Assembly: GCA_907163375.1 (NCBI GenBank)
Contig: CAJQUW010008706.1
Location: forward strand, 744,001 to 808,000
Direction: 5' to 3'
DNA length: 64,000 nucleotides
DNA from: Prostheceraeus crozeri
Lineage: Eukaryota > Platyhelminthes > Polycladida > Euryleptidae
Shown here: piece by piece, positions 46,151 through 59,537 of the stretch
Numbering within the stretch: the first letter of the stretch is position 1
How the letters are laid out: every line of letters starts with the position of its first letter
Made by a program: the position numbers and the translations under genes
The notes under the pieces: generated by a model
What the model saw: the letters and a program-made list of their open reading frames with translations, nothing else
Database searches by the model: none
Told to the model about the DNA's origin: nothing

Positions 46151-46821
46151 CATTTTGTGTCAATGTGATTGACTGTCACGCATTACGCAAGCTACGTCCA
46201 CATCAACTGTATGTACATATTTTGCACGATCGTGTAAAGGAGAAAAGAATCTTCGAGTGAGGATTAAGTAAGTGCAACTTGATTTGAAGATCTACATTCA
46301 TCTCACTGCTTTGAGATGATATTTTTCTACCACCAACACAACACTCCTGTCACTAGAACACTTAAAAAAATGGCTGACCAATCAATTTCCATTCGTGAAG
46401 ATGATTAACTACCTAAAGAACGATCTTTCTACAAAATCGTCAAGCTTTTACAGTACAGTAGATTGAAATATTTATGAATAGATCAATCGATTGAGGAGAT
46501 GTTACAGAAAGCAGATATACACTATGAGACAGAATACGAGTGGAGACACAATGAAGAAATATCATTATGAGAGGTTCACTGTCTGCATATAATCTTGATT
46601 TTGTAAGGAAATTGGGTGACAAGTACTGACATGAATTTGTAATTGATTAGCTTATTGCAATGATCGTCAGTAGGCCCCTAGACTAATAACAACTAATCCC
46701 AGCAAATATTGAAATTTGTCAATGAGGGTTGACAGGACTATTCATGTGATTTAGTTGAAGGCTACGTGTTAGTTAACAGACGACATAGAGATAAGTTTAC
46801 TTGCGATGCAATCAGGCATAA

Positions 46822-46893
46822 GCGACCGTGGTGTAAAGGCTAGCATGGATGCCTTCCAAGCATTCGATCCGGGTTCGATTCCCGGCGGTCGCA
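46822..46893 (+). tRNA. tRNA-Gly(TCC), array copy 3A
   Basis: Identical gene body, T5 terminator. The spacer after it first shows ACCAGTG in place of ACCGGTG of units 1-2. Confidence 0.97.
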
Positions 46894-47553
46894 CATTTTT
46901 GTCCACGTCTCATGTAAAATGTAATTAATTGCGCTCGAAGTTTTGAACAGGAATACAATGTGTACCAGTGTTCTGAGTGAGTCTGTCAGTACGCAGTCAG
47001 CAGTTGAGACGAGATCTGTATTTCACTCTTTCAGAATATTGCATTGTAGTCATTCTCTGCAAATCTTTTACCACCTCGTCACTTCAATGTGTGAGGATCA
47101 ACTTCACAGTGGTTGGGTTGCGTCTGACGATTACATATTTACAGGACGAGTTCGTTGGCCCTTTGTGTTTCATGATGATTGCCAAAGCTAAGTGATATAA
47201 CAATCATATGCATAGAATCGCTTCTTATCGCCTACATTCTATTCGAACACATTAATCGGATCAGGGTACTGTATCAAAAAACAAGATTTGAAAATCACTC
47301 AAGATGCACTACAACGTCTCGAGGCCTTTCTCCGCTGGTATGCCGGTCGACGACTGCCGACATCAATAAAGAAGCATGCTCGATCAAGTAAACTACTTGC
47401 GAATCATGAGCATCATCATTCTATACAAGTGACACGTCCGACGTCTTTTCACAATGATTACATACGGTATTTCACATGCATGCATCAGTCGAACTGTCGA
47501 TGCACATCATTATCATTGTCAGAATAACACAGGAGCATCACTGACCAAACACA

Positions 47554-48893
47554 TGTAGGAGGGAGTGGGGCAAGTTGGGCAATTTCAGAATGAAATGGCA
47601 TATCTCCAGTTCACGCAAATGGTCATCATTACAAGTCTTGTTTCTTTATCAAATGGTTTCATGGTTTTAAAAACGGTCGAACATAAATCCCCACATGATG
47701 AAACATGAGTGAAACTTAATGACAGTGGTTTCTACCCAACTTCCACAGTTGGGTGATTAGCAGTTTTGACAGAAACTGTGGCAAGTTTCGTCCTGAAATC
47801 TTTTTTAATTGTTATATTCTTATTCATTTGTTAAAGAGGAATGCTATTAAGTCTCAATTGCATATAATTGTTTAATCTTTACAGACCGTAGATATTACTT
47901 AATTAACTCCCACCAGCCATTATTTTGAAAATGAAGTTAAAAAAATCCTCCATTCTGTGATTCATTAGCTAGACACAAAAACATACATCAAATTTCTTGG
48001 TAAAACAGTATGAAGTCTACCACTATGTTTGGCAAGATTGGGCTTGCTGGACAATCTTCGAAGCTTCTCCTACGGAATATTACTATATATTCGGTGACGT
48101 TTAGTGTAACCAAATCTCTATTATTCACTACTTTCTCCGATGGAATATTTAGCGATTTTCTTCTTAATGCAATTTCTCGCCATTATTCGTCAAACTTGTC
48201 TCCTGACACGTGTGCAATGTTGCATACTTTGGCTTTGAATAGCGAATTGTAAATGACTCACGCATTTTAAAATTTTGAATCTGTTCAATTCTTTCTGTTG
48301 ATAAATGCTTGCGATTTGTGAGGCAGGTGTTGAAAATCCACACAAAATATTGAGTACAATGGCTACATGTACATCGAATCAGCCAGCGAGTGGTTGAATA
48401 GAAAAATATCTTAGATGAAAAGCACACTCACTTAAAAGAAATTGGCATGAAAATCAATTGTGGGACAAATTTTGAGTAGCCGTAAGCCTACTCAACTGGC
48501 CACAAGGCACTATACCCAACTTCCCCGTGAGGGCACCTTACACAAATATAGGCTATCTGTTATACTTAGCTAACTCCTAATCCATTTTCTGTCACTTTTA
48601 GTAATGAAAATATTAATCAAAATTATGTTTATAAACACTAAAACAATTGCCACAGTGAAAGAGCTGAGGGTAGATTACGCATCATTCGTCACAACTGTAA
48701 ATATTTAAAATAGCTACTGAAAACAAGCATATCACATTTATTCAAATGCAAAATGTCATCAAGCCAAATAATTAGTGAATATCAATATCTACTATATTGA
48801 TATAACAATCAATCAATGTTAGACGTTGCCACAGATCATTTTTCTATATGTGAATAAAATCCAAATACTCAACTTGCTCCACTCTCCCCTACA
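47554..48893. mobile_element. Array transposon copy, unit 3
   Basis: Same ends. It first shows GTGTTGAAAATCC and AATCAGCC, which units 4-8 also carry. Confidence 0.8.
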
Positions 48894-49199
48894 TCTGACG
48901 ATTGATTCTGAGAGGTAATACTAACAGCGGTCGATAAATTAACTAATTCGTAGTCACTACACTGTTTGACTCTCAACTCAATAGACTTCACCGATCGATG
49001 CCGTCATCAATTGCATTTCTGTCTGCCTATTATGATAATAATCTTGTCATGCGACAACGAATTAACACTGTCATTTGAGATTAATGGGTGAGCTGAGAGC
49101 ACGATTGGATTTACAGTGTAGAATGAATCAACTGAAAATTGTTCCTCAACAGATTATATGAATGGAATCAAACAACAACTGTTGTGTTACGTAGCATAA

Positions 49200-49271
49200 G
49201 CGACCGTGGTGTAAAGGCTAGCATGGATGCCTTCCAAGCATTCGATCCGGGTTCGATTCCCGGCGGTCGCA
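49200..49271 (+). tRNA. tRNA-Gly(TCC), array copy 3B
   Basis: Identical gene body, T4 terminator, B-type flanks. Confidence 0.97.
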
Positions 49272-49942
49272 CATTTTGTGTCAATGTGATTGACTGTCAC
49301 GCATTACGCAAGCTACGTCCACATCAACTGTATGTACATATTTTGCACGATCGTGTAAAGGTGAAAAGAATCTTCGAGTGAGGATTAAGTAAGTGCAACT
49401 TGATTTGAAGATCTACATTCATCTCACTGCTTTGAGATGATATTTTTCTACCACCAACACAACACTCCTGTCACTAGAACACTTAAAAAAATGGCTGACC
49501 AATCAATTTCCATTCGTGAAGATGATTAACTACCTAAAGAACGATCTTTCTACAAAATCGTCAAGCTTTTACAGTACAGTAGATTGAAATATTTATGAAT
49601 AGATCAATCGATTGAGGAGATGTTACAGAAAGCAGATATACACTATGAGACAGAATACGAGTGGAGACACAATGAAGAAATATCATTATGAGAGGTTCAC
49701 TGTCTGCATATAATCTTGATTTTGTAAGGAAATTGGGTGACAAGTACTGACATGAATTTGTAATTGATTAGCTTATTGCAATGATCGTCAGTAGGCCCCT
49801 AGACTAATAACAACTAATCCCAGCAAATATTGAAATTTGTCAATGAGGGTTGACAGGACTATTCATGTGATTTAGTTGAAGGCTACGTGTTAGTTATCAG
49901 ACGACATAGAAATAAGTTTACTTGCGATACAATCAGGCATAA

Positions 49943-50014
49943 GCGACCGTGGTGTAAAGGCTAGCATGGATGCCTTCCAAGCATTCGATCCGGGTTCGAT
50001 TCCCGGCGGTCGCA
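49943..50014 (+). tRNA. tRNA-Gly(TCC), array copy 4A
   Basis: Identical gene body, T5 terminator. Its flanks carry GTTATCAGAC before and GTGTTATGAG after, markers shared only with copy 7A. Confidence 0.97.
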
Positions 50015-50675
50015 CATTTTTGTCCACGTCTCATGTAAAATGTAATTAATTGCGCTCGAAGTTTTGAACAGGAATACAATGTGTACCAGTGTTATGAGTG
50101 AGTCTGTCAGTACGCAGTCAGCAGTTGAGACGAGATCTGTATTTCACTCTTTTCAGAATATTGCATTGTAGTCATTCTCTGCAAATCTTTTACCACCTCG
50201 TCACTTCAATGTGTGAGGATCAACTTCACAGTGGTTGGGTTGCGTCTGACGATTACATATTTACAGGACGAGTTCGTTGGCCCTTTGTGTTTCATGATGA
50301 TTGCCAAAGCTAAGTGATATAACAATCATATGCATAGAATCGCTTCTTATCGCCTACATTCTATTCGAACACATTAATCGGATCAGGGTACTGTATCAAA
50401 AAACAAGATTTGAAAATCACTCAAGATGCACTACAACGTCTCGAGGCCTTTCTCCGCTGGTATGCCGGTCGACGACTGCCGACATCAATAAAGAAGCATG
50501 CTCGATCAAGTAAACTACTTGCGAATCATGAGCATCATCATTCTATACAAGTGACACGTCCGACGTCTTTTCACAATGATTACAAACGGTATTTCACATG
50601 CATGCATCAGTCGAACTGTCGATGCACATCATTATCATTGTCAGAATAACACAGGAGCATCACTGACCAAACACA

Positions 50676-52016
50676 TGTAGGAGGGAGTGGGGCAAGTTGG
50701 GCAATTTCAGAATGAAATGGCATATCTCCAGTTCACGCAAATGGTCATCATTACAAGTCTTGTTTCTTTATCAAATGGTTTCATGGTTTTAAAAACGGTC
50801 GAACATAAATCCCCACATGATGAAACATGAGTGAAACTTAATGACAGTGGTTTCTACCCAACTTCCACAGTTGGGTGATTAGCAGTTTTGACAGAAACTG
50901 TGGCAAGTTTCGTCCTGAAATCTTTTTTAATTGTTATATTCTTATTCATTTGTTAAAGAGGAATGCTATTAAGTCTCAATTGCATATAATTGTTTAATCT
51001 TTACAGACCGTAGATATTACTTAATTAACTCCCACCAGCCATTATTTTGAAAATGAAGTTAAAAAAATCCCTCCATTCTGTGATTCATTAGCTAGACACA
51101 AAAACATACATCAAATTTCTTGGTAAAACAGTATGAAGTCTACCACTATGTTTGGCAAGATTGGGCTTGCTGGACAATCTTCGAAGCTTCTCCTACGGAA
51201 TATTACTATATATTCGGTGACGTTTAGTGTAACCAAATCTCTATTATTCACTACTTTCTCCGATGGAATATTTAGCGATTTTCTTCTTAATGCAATTTCT
51301 CGCCATTATTCGTCAAACTTGTCTCCTGACACGTGTGCAATGTTGCATACTTTGGCTTTGAATAGCGAATTGTAAATGACTCACGCATTTTAAAATTTTG
51401 AATCTGTTCAATTCTTTCTGTTGATAAATGCTTGCGATTTGTGAGGCAGGTGTTGAAAATCCACACAAAATATTGAGTACAATGCCTACATGTACATCGA
51501 ATCAGCCAGCGAGTGGTTGAATAGAAAAATATCTTAGATGAAAAGCACACTCACTTAAAAGAAATTGGCATGAAAATCAATTGTGGGACAAATTTTGAGT
51601 AGCCGTAAGCCTACTCAACTGGCCACAAGGCACTATACCCAACTTCCCCGTGAGGGCACCTTACACAAATATAGGCTATCTGTTATACTTAGCTAACTCC
51701 TAATCCATTTTCTGTCACTTTTAGTAATGAAAATATTAATCAAAATTATGTTTATAAACACTAAAACAATTGCCACAGTGAAAGAGCTGAGGGTAGATTA
51801 CGCATCATTCGTCACAACTGTAAATATTTAAAATAGCTACTGAAAACAAGCATATCACATTTATTCAAATGCAAAATGTCATCAAGCCAAATAATTAGTG
51901 AATATCAATATCTACTATATTGATATAACAATCAATCAATGTTAGACGTTGCCACAGATCATTTTTCTATATGTGAATAAAATCCAAATACTCAACTTGC
52001 TCCACTCTCCCCTACA
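50676..52016. mobile_element. Array transposon copy, unit 4
   Basis: Same ends. It shows ACAATGCCTAC where units 1-3 have ACAATGGCTAC. Confidence 0.8.
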
Positions 52017-52322
52017 TCTGACGATTGATTCTGCGAGGTAATACTAACAGCGGTCGATAAATTAACTAATTCGTAGTCACTACACTGTTTGACTCTCAAC
52101 TCAATAGACTTCACCGATCGATGCCGTCATCAATTGCATTTCTGTCGGCCTATTATGATAATAATCTTGTGATGCGACAACGAATTAACACTGTCATTTG
52201 AGATTAATGGGTGAGCTGAGAGCACGATTGGATTTACAGTGTAGAATGAATCAACTGAAAATTGTTCCTCAACAGATTATATGAATGGAATCAAACGACA
52301 ACTGTTGTGTTACGTAGCATAA

Positions 52323-52394
52323 GCGACCGTGGTGTAAAGGCTAGCATGGATGCCTTCCAAGCATTCGATCCGGGTTCGATTCCCGGCGGTCGCA
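52323..52394 (+). tRNA. tRNA-Gly(TCC), array copy 4B
   Basis: Identical gene body, T4 terminator. The upstream flank has AAACGACAAC, as before copy 5B, rather than AAACAACAAC. Confidence 0.97.
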
Positions 52395-53065
52395 CATTTT
52401 GTGTCAATGTGATTGACTGTCACGCATTACGCAAGCTACGTCCACATCAACTGTATGTACATATTTTGCACGATCGTGTAAAGGTGAAAAGAATCTTCGA
52501 GTGAGGATTAAGTAAGTGCAACTTGATTTGAAGATCTACATTCATCTCACTGCTTTGAGATGATATTTTTCTACCACCAACACAACACTCCTGTCACTAG
52601 AACACTTAAAAAAACGGCTGACCAATCAATTTCCATTCGTGAAGATGATTAACTACCTAAAGAACGATCTTTCTACAAAATCGTCAAGCTTTTACAGTAC
52701 AGTAGATTGAAATATTTATGAATAGATCAATCGATTGAGGAGATGTTACAGAAAGCAGATATACACTATGAGACAGAATACGAGTGGAGACACAATGAAG
52801 AAATATGATCATCATCGGTTCATTGTCTGCATATAATCTTGATTTTGTAAGGAAATTGGGTGACAAGTACTGACATGAATTTGTAATTGATTAGCTTATT
52901 GCAATGATCGTCAGTAGGCCCTTAGACTAGTAACAACTAATCCCAGCAAATATTGAAATTTGTCAATGAGGGTTGACAGGACTATTCATGTGATTTAGTT
53001 GAAGGCTACGTGTTAGTTAACAGACGACATAGAGATAAGTTTACTTGCGATACAATCAGGCATAA

Positions 53066-53137
53066 GCGACCGTGGTGTAAAGGCTAGCATGGATGCCTTC
53101 CAAGCATTCGATCCGGGTTCGATTCCCGGCGGTCGCA
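53066..53137 (+). tRNA. tRNA-Gly(TCC), array copy 5A
   Basis: Identical gene body, T5 terminator. It opens the unit that has lost about 420 bases downstream. Confidence 0.97.
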
Positions 53138-53321
53138 CATTTTTGTCCACGTCTCATGTAAAATGTAATTAATTGCGCTCGAAGTTTTGAAATGGAATAC
53201 AATGTGTACCAGTGTTCTGAGTGAGTCTGTCAGTACGCAGTCAGCAGTTGAGACGAGATCTGTATTTCACTCTTTTCAGAATATTGCATTGTAGTCATTC
53301 TCTGCAAATCTTTTACCACCT

Positions 53322-53342
53322 CAGAATAACAGAGGATAACAC
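53322..53342. other. Deletion junction in array unit 5
   Basis: About 420 bases net, present between the CCACCTC and AGAATAACACAGG landmarks in other units, are missing. At the junction AGAATAACA is followed by partial re-copies (GAGGATAACACAGGATAATC), as left by template slippage or imperfect end joining. Confidence 0.85.
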
Positions 53343-53376
53343 AGGATAATCACAGGAGCATCACTGACCAAACACA

Positions 53377-54717
53377 TGTAGGAGGGAGTGTGGCAAGTTG
53401 GGCAATTTCAGAATGAAATGGCATATCTCCAGTTCACGCAAATGGTCATCATTACAAGTCTTGTTTCTTTATCAAATGGTTTCATGGTTTTAAAAACGGT
53501 CGAACATAAATCCCCACATGATGAAACATGAGTGAAACTTAATGACAGTGGTTTCTACCCAACTTCCACAGTTGGGTGATTAGCAGTTTTGACAGAAACT
53601 GTGGCAAGTTTCGTCCTGAAATCTTTTTTAATTGTTATATTCTTATTCATTTGTTAAAGAGGAATGCTATTAAGTCTCAATTGCATATAATTGTTTAATC
53701 TTTACAGACCGTAGATATTACTTAATTAACTCCCACCAGCCATTATTTTGAAAATGAAGTTAAAAAAATCCCTCCATTCTGTGATTCATTAGCTAGACAC
53801 AAAAACATACATCAAATTTCTTGGTAAAACAGTATGAAGTCTACCACTATGTTTGGCAAGATTGGGCTTGCTGGACAATCTTCGAAGCTTCTCCTACGGA
53901 ATATTACTATATATTCGGTGACGTTTAGTGTAACCAAATCTCTATTATTCACTACTTTCTCCGATGGAATATTTAGCGATTTTCTTCTTAATGCAATTTC
54001 TCGCCATTATTCGTCAAACTTGTCTCCTGACACGTGTGCAATGTTGCATACTTTGGCTTTGAATAGCGAATTGTAAATGACTCACGCATTTTAAAATTTT
54101 GAATCTGTTCAATTCTTTCTGTTGATAAATGCTTGCGATTTGTGAGGCAGGTGTTGAAAATCCACACAAAATATTGAGTACAATGCCTACATGTACATCG
54201 AATCAGCCAGCGAGTGGTTGAATAGAAAAATATCTTAGATGAAAAGCACACTCACTTAAAAGAAATTGGCATGAAAATCAATTGTGGGACAAATTTTGAG
54301 TAGCCGTAAGCCTACTCAACTGGCCACAAGGCACTATACCCAACTTCCCCGTGAGGGCACCTTACACAAATATAGGCTATCTGTTATACTTAGCTAACTC
54401 CTAATCCATTTTCTGTCACTTTTAGTAATGAAAATATTAATCAAAATTATGTTTATAAACACTAAAACAATTGCCACAGTGAAAGAGCTGAGGGTAGATT
54501 ACGCATCATTCGTCACAACTGTAAATATTTAAAATAGCTACTGAAAACAAGCATATCACATTTATTCAAATGCAAAATGTCATCAAGCCAAACAATTAAT
54601 GAATATCAATATCTACTATATTGATATAACAATCAATCAATGTTAGACGTTGCCACAGATCATTTTTCTATATGTGAATAAAATCCAAATACTCAACTTG
54701 CTCCACTCTCCCCTACA
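53377..54717. mobile_element. Array transposon copy, unit 5
   Basis: Same length and ends, with GTGTGGCAAG for GTGGGGCAAG in the left end. The neighbouring deletion (near 53322) stops short of the element. Confidence 0.8.
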
Positions 54718-55023
54718 TCTGACGATTGATTCTGCGAGGTAATACTAACAGCGGTCGATAAATTAACTAATTCGTAGTCACTACACTGTTTGACTCTCAA
54801 CTCAATAGACTTCACCGATCGATGCCGTCATCAATTGCATTTCTGTCGGCCTATTATGATAATAATCTTGTGATGCGACAACGAATTAACACTGTCATTT
54901 GAGATTAATGGGTGAGCTGAGAGCACGATTGGATTTACAGTGTAGAATGAATCAACTGAAAATTGTTCCTCAACAGATTATATGAATGGAATCAAACGAC
55001 AACTGTTGTGTTACGTAGCATAA

Positions 55024-55095
55024 GCGACCGTGGTGTAAAGGCTAGCATGGATGCCTTCCAAGCATTCGATCCGGGTTCGATTCCCGGCGGTCGCA
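55024..55095 (+). tRNA. tRNA-Gly(TCC), array copy 5B
   Basis: Identical gene body, T4 terminator. It lies 1958 bases after copy 5A instead of about 2380, because of the deletion in between. Confidence 0.97.
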
Positions 55096-55766
55096 CATTT
55101 TGTGTCAATGTGATTGACTGTCACGCATTACGCAAGCTACGTCCACATCAACTGTATGTACATATTTTGCACGATCGTGTAAAGGTGAAAAGAATCTTCG
55201 AGTGAGGATTAAGTAAGTGCAACTTGATTTGAAGATCTACATTCATCTCACTGCTTTGAGATGATATTTTTCTACCACCAACACAACACTCCTGTCACTA
55301 GAACACTTAAAAAAACGGCTGACCAATCAATTTCCATTCGTGAAGATGATTAACTACCTAAAGAACGATCTTTCTACAAAATCGTCAAGCTTTTACAGTA
55401 CAGTAGATTGAAATATTTATGAATAGATCAATCGATTGAGGAGATGTTACAGAAAGCAGATATACACTATGAGACAGAATACGAGTGGAGACACAATGAA
55501 GAAATATGATCATCATCGGTTCATTGTCTGCATATAATCTTGATTTTGTAAGGAAATTGGGTGACAAGTACTGACATGAATTTGTAATTGATTAGCTTAT
55601 TGCAATGATCGTCAGTAGGCCCTTAGACTAGTAACAACTAATCCCAGCAAATATTGAAATTTGTCAATGATGGTTGACAGGACTATTCATGTGATTTAGT
55701 TGAAGGCTACGTGTTAGTTAACAGACGACATAGAGATAAGTTTACTTGCGATGCAATCAGGCATAA

Positions 55767-55838
55767 GCGACCGTGGTGTAAAGGCTAGCATGGATGCCTT
55801 CCAAGCATTCGATCCGGGTTCGATTCCCGGCGGTCGCA
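55767..55838 (+). tRNA. tRNA-Gly(TCC), array copy 6A
   Basis: Identical gene body, T5 terminator. The spacer that follows carries many small losses. Confidence 0.97.
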
Positions 55839-56023
55839 CATTTTTGTCCACGTCTCATGTAAAATGTAATTAATTGCGCTCGAAGTTTTGAACAGGAATA
55901 CAATGTGTACCAGTGTTCTGAGTGAGTCTGTCAGTACGCAGTCAGCAGTTGAGACGAGATCTGTATTTCACTCTTTTCAGAATATTGCATTGTAGTCATT
56001 CTCTGCAAATCTTTTACCACCTC

Positions 56024-56385
56024 AGAATGTGTGAGGATCAACTTCACAGTGGTTGGGTTGCGTCTGACGATTACATATTTACAGGACGAGTTCGTTGGCC
56101 CTTTGTGTTTCATGATGATTGCCAAAGCTAAGTGATATAACAATCATATGCATAGAATCGCTTATCGCCTACATTCTATTCGAACACATTATCGGATCAG
56201 GGTACTGTATCAAAAACAAGATTTGAAAATCACTCAAGATGCACTACAACGTCTCGAGATCGGTCGACGACTGCCGACATCAATAAAGAAGCATCGATCA
56301 AGTAAACTACTTGCGACATCATCATTCTATACAAGTGACACGTGACGTCTTTTCACAATGATTACATACGGTATTTCACACAGAA
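56024..56385. other. Cluster of small losses in array unit 6
   Basis: Compared with units 1-4, 7 and 8, at least eight separate short losses or replacements occur here. Examples are CGTCACTTCA to AGAA, CATGCTCGATC to CATCGATC and loss of about 40 bases before AGAATAACACAGG. The rest of the unit is almost unchanged. The cluster occupies the same interval that is missing outright in unit 5. Confidence 0.85.
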
Positions 56386-56414
56386 TAACACAGGAGCATC
56401 ACTGACCAAACACA

Positions 56415-57755
56415 TGTAGGAGGGAGTGGGGCAAGTTGGGCAATTTCAGAATGAAATGGCATATCTCCAGTTCACGCAAATGGTCATCATTACAAGTCTT
56501 GTTTCTTTATCAAATGGTTTCATGGTTTTAAAAACGGTCGAACATAAATCCCCACATGATGAAACATGAGTGAAACTTAATGACAGTGGTTTCTACCCAA
56601 CTTCCACAGTTGGGTGATTGGCAGTTTTGACAGAAACTGTGGCAAGTTTCGTCCTGAAATCTTTTTTAATTGTTATATTCTTATTCATTTGTTAAAGAGG
56701 AATGCTATTAAGTCTCAATTGCATATAATTGTTTAATCTTTACAGACCGTAGATATTACTTAATTAACTCCCACCAGCCATTATTTTGAAAATGAAGTTA
56801 AAAAAATCCCTCCATTCTGTGATTCATTAGCTAGACACAAAAACATACATCAAATTTCTTGGTAAAACAGTATGAAGTCTACCACTATGTTTGGCAAGAT
56901 TGGGCTTGCTGGACAATCTTCGAAGCTTCTCCTACGGAATATTACTATATATTCGGTGACGTTTAGTGTAACCAAATCTCTATTATTCACTACTTTCTCC
57001 GATGGAATATTTAGCGATTTTCTTCTTAATGCAATTTCTCGCCATTATTCGTCAAACTTGTCTCCTGACACGTGTGCAATGTTGCATACTTTGGCTTTGA
57101 ATAGCGAATTGTAAATGACTCACGCATTTTAAAATTTTGAATCTGTTCAATTCTTTCTGTTGATAAATGCTTGCGATTTGTGAGGCAGGTGTTGAAAATC
57201 CACACAAAATATTGAGTACAATGCCTACATGTACATCGAATCAGCCAGCGAGTGGTTGAATAGAAAAATATCTTAGATGAAAAGCACACTCACTTAAAAG
57301 AAATTGGCATGAAAATCAATTGTGGGACAAATTTTGAGTAGCCGTAAGCCTACTCAACTGGCCACAAGGCACTATACCCAACTTCCCCGTGAGGGCACCT
57401 TACACAAATATAGGCTATCTGTTATACTTAGCTAACTCCTAATCCATTTTCTGTCACTTTTAGTAATGAAAATATTAATCAAAATTATGTTTATAAACAC
57501 TAAAACAATTGCCACAGTGAAAGAGCTGAGGGTAGATTACGCATCATTCGTCACAACTGTAAATATTTAAAATAGCTACTGAAAACAAGCATATCACATT
57601 TATTCAAATGCAAAATGTCATCAAGCCAAACAATTAATGAATATCAATATCTACTATATTGATATAACAATCAATCAATGTTAGACGTTGCCACAGATCA
57701 TTTTTCTATATGTGAATAAAATCCAAATACTCAACTTGCTCCACTCTCCCCTACA
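56415..57755. mobile_element. Array transposon copy, unit 6
   Basis: Full length with ordinary ends. The small losses of unit 6 lie just before it, not within it. Confidence 0.8.
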
Positions 57756-58061
57756 TCTGACGATTGATTCTGCGAGGTAATACTAACAGCGGTCGATAAA
57801 TTAACTAATTCGTAGTCACTACACTGTTTGACTCTCAACTCAATAGACTTCACCGATCGATGCCGTCATCAATTGCATTTCTGTCGGCCTATTATGATAA
57901 TAATCTTGTGATGCGACAACGAATTAACACTGTCATTTGAGATTAATGGGTGAGCTGAGAGCACGATTGGATTTACAGTGTAGAATGAATCAACTGAAAA
58001 TTGTTCCTCAACAGATTATATGAATGGAATCAAACAACAACTGTTGTGTTACGTAGCATAA

Positions 58062-58133
58062 GCGACCGTGGTGTAAAGGCTAGCATGGATGCCTTCCAAG
58101 CATTCGATCCGGGTTCGATTCCCGGCGGTCGCA
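58062..58133 (+). tRNA. tRNA-Gly(TCC), array copy 6B
   Basis: Identical gene body, T4 terminator. The spacing from 6A is 2295 bases. Confidence 0.97.
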
Positions 58134-58804
58134 CATTTTGTGTCAATGTGATTGACTGTCACGCATTACGCAAGCTACGTCCACATCAACTGTATGTACA
58201 TATTTTGCACGATCGTGTAAAGGTGAAAAGAATCTTCGAGTGAGGATTAAGTAAATGCAACTTGATTTGAAGATCTACATTCATCTCACTGCTTTGAGAT
58301 GATATTTTTCTACCACCAATACAACACTCCTGTCACTAGAACACTTAAAAAAACGGCTGACCAATCAATTTCCATTCGTGAAGATGATTAACTACCTAAA
58401 GAACGATCTTTCTACAAAATCGTCAAGCTTTTACAGTACAGTAGATTGAAATATTTATGAATAGATCAATCGATTGAGGAGATGTTACAGAAAGCAGATA
58501 TACACTATGAGACAGAATACGAGTGGAGACACAATGAAGAAATATCATTATGAGAGGTTCACTGTCTGCATATAATCTTGATTTTGTAAGGAAATTGGGT
58601 GATAAGTACTGACATGAATTTGTAATTGATTAGCTTATTGCAATGATCGTCAGTAGGCCCCTAGACTAATAACAACTAATCCCAGCAAATATTGAAATTT
58701 GTCAATGAGGGTTGACAGGACTATTCATGTGATTTAGTTGAAGGCTACGTGTTAGTTATCAGACGACATAGAGATAAGTTTACTTGCGATGCAATCAGGC
58801 ATAA

Positions 58805-58876
58805 GCGACCGTGGTGTAAAGGCTAGCATGGATGCCTTCCAAGCATTCGATCCGGGTTCGATTCCCGGCGGTCGCA
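58805..58876 (+). tRNA. tRNA-Gly(TCC), array copy 7A
   Basis: Identical gene body, T5 terminator. It shares flank markers GTTATCAGAC and GTGTTATGAG with copy 4A, 8862 bases to the left. Confidence 0.97.
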
Positions 58877-59537
58877 CATTTTTGTCCACGTCTCATGTAA
58901 AATGTAATTAATTGCGCTCGAAGTTTTGAACAGGAATACAATGTGTACCAGTGTTATGAGTGAGTCTGTCAGTACGCAGTCAGCAGTTGAGACGAGATCT
59001 GTATTTCACTCTTTTCAGAATATTGCATTGTAGTCATTCTCTGCAAATCTTTTACCACCTCGTCACTTCAATGTGTGAGGATCAACTTCACAGTGGTTGG
59101 GTTGCGTCTGACGATTACATATTTACAGGACGAGTTCGTTGGCCCTTTGTGTTTCATGATGATTGCCAAAGCTAAGTGATATAACAATCATATGCATAGA
59201 ATCGCTTCTTATCGCCTACATTCTATTCGAACACATTAATCGGATCAGGGTACTGTATCAAAAAACAAGATTTGAAAATCACTCAAGATGCACTACAACG
59301 TCTCGAGGCCTTTCTCCGCTGGTATGCCGGTCGACGACTGCCGACATCAATAAAGAAGCATGCTCGATCAAGTAAACTACTTGCGAATCATGAGCATCAT
59401 CATTCTATACAAGTGACACGTCCGACGTCTTTTCACAATGATTACATACGGTATTTCACATGCATGCATCAGTCGAACTGTCGATGCACATCATTATCAT
59501 TGTCAGAATAACACAGGAGCATCACTGACCAAACACA

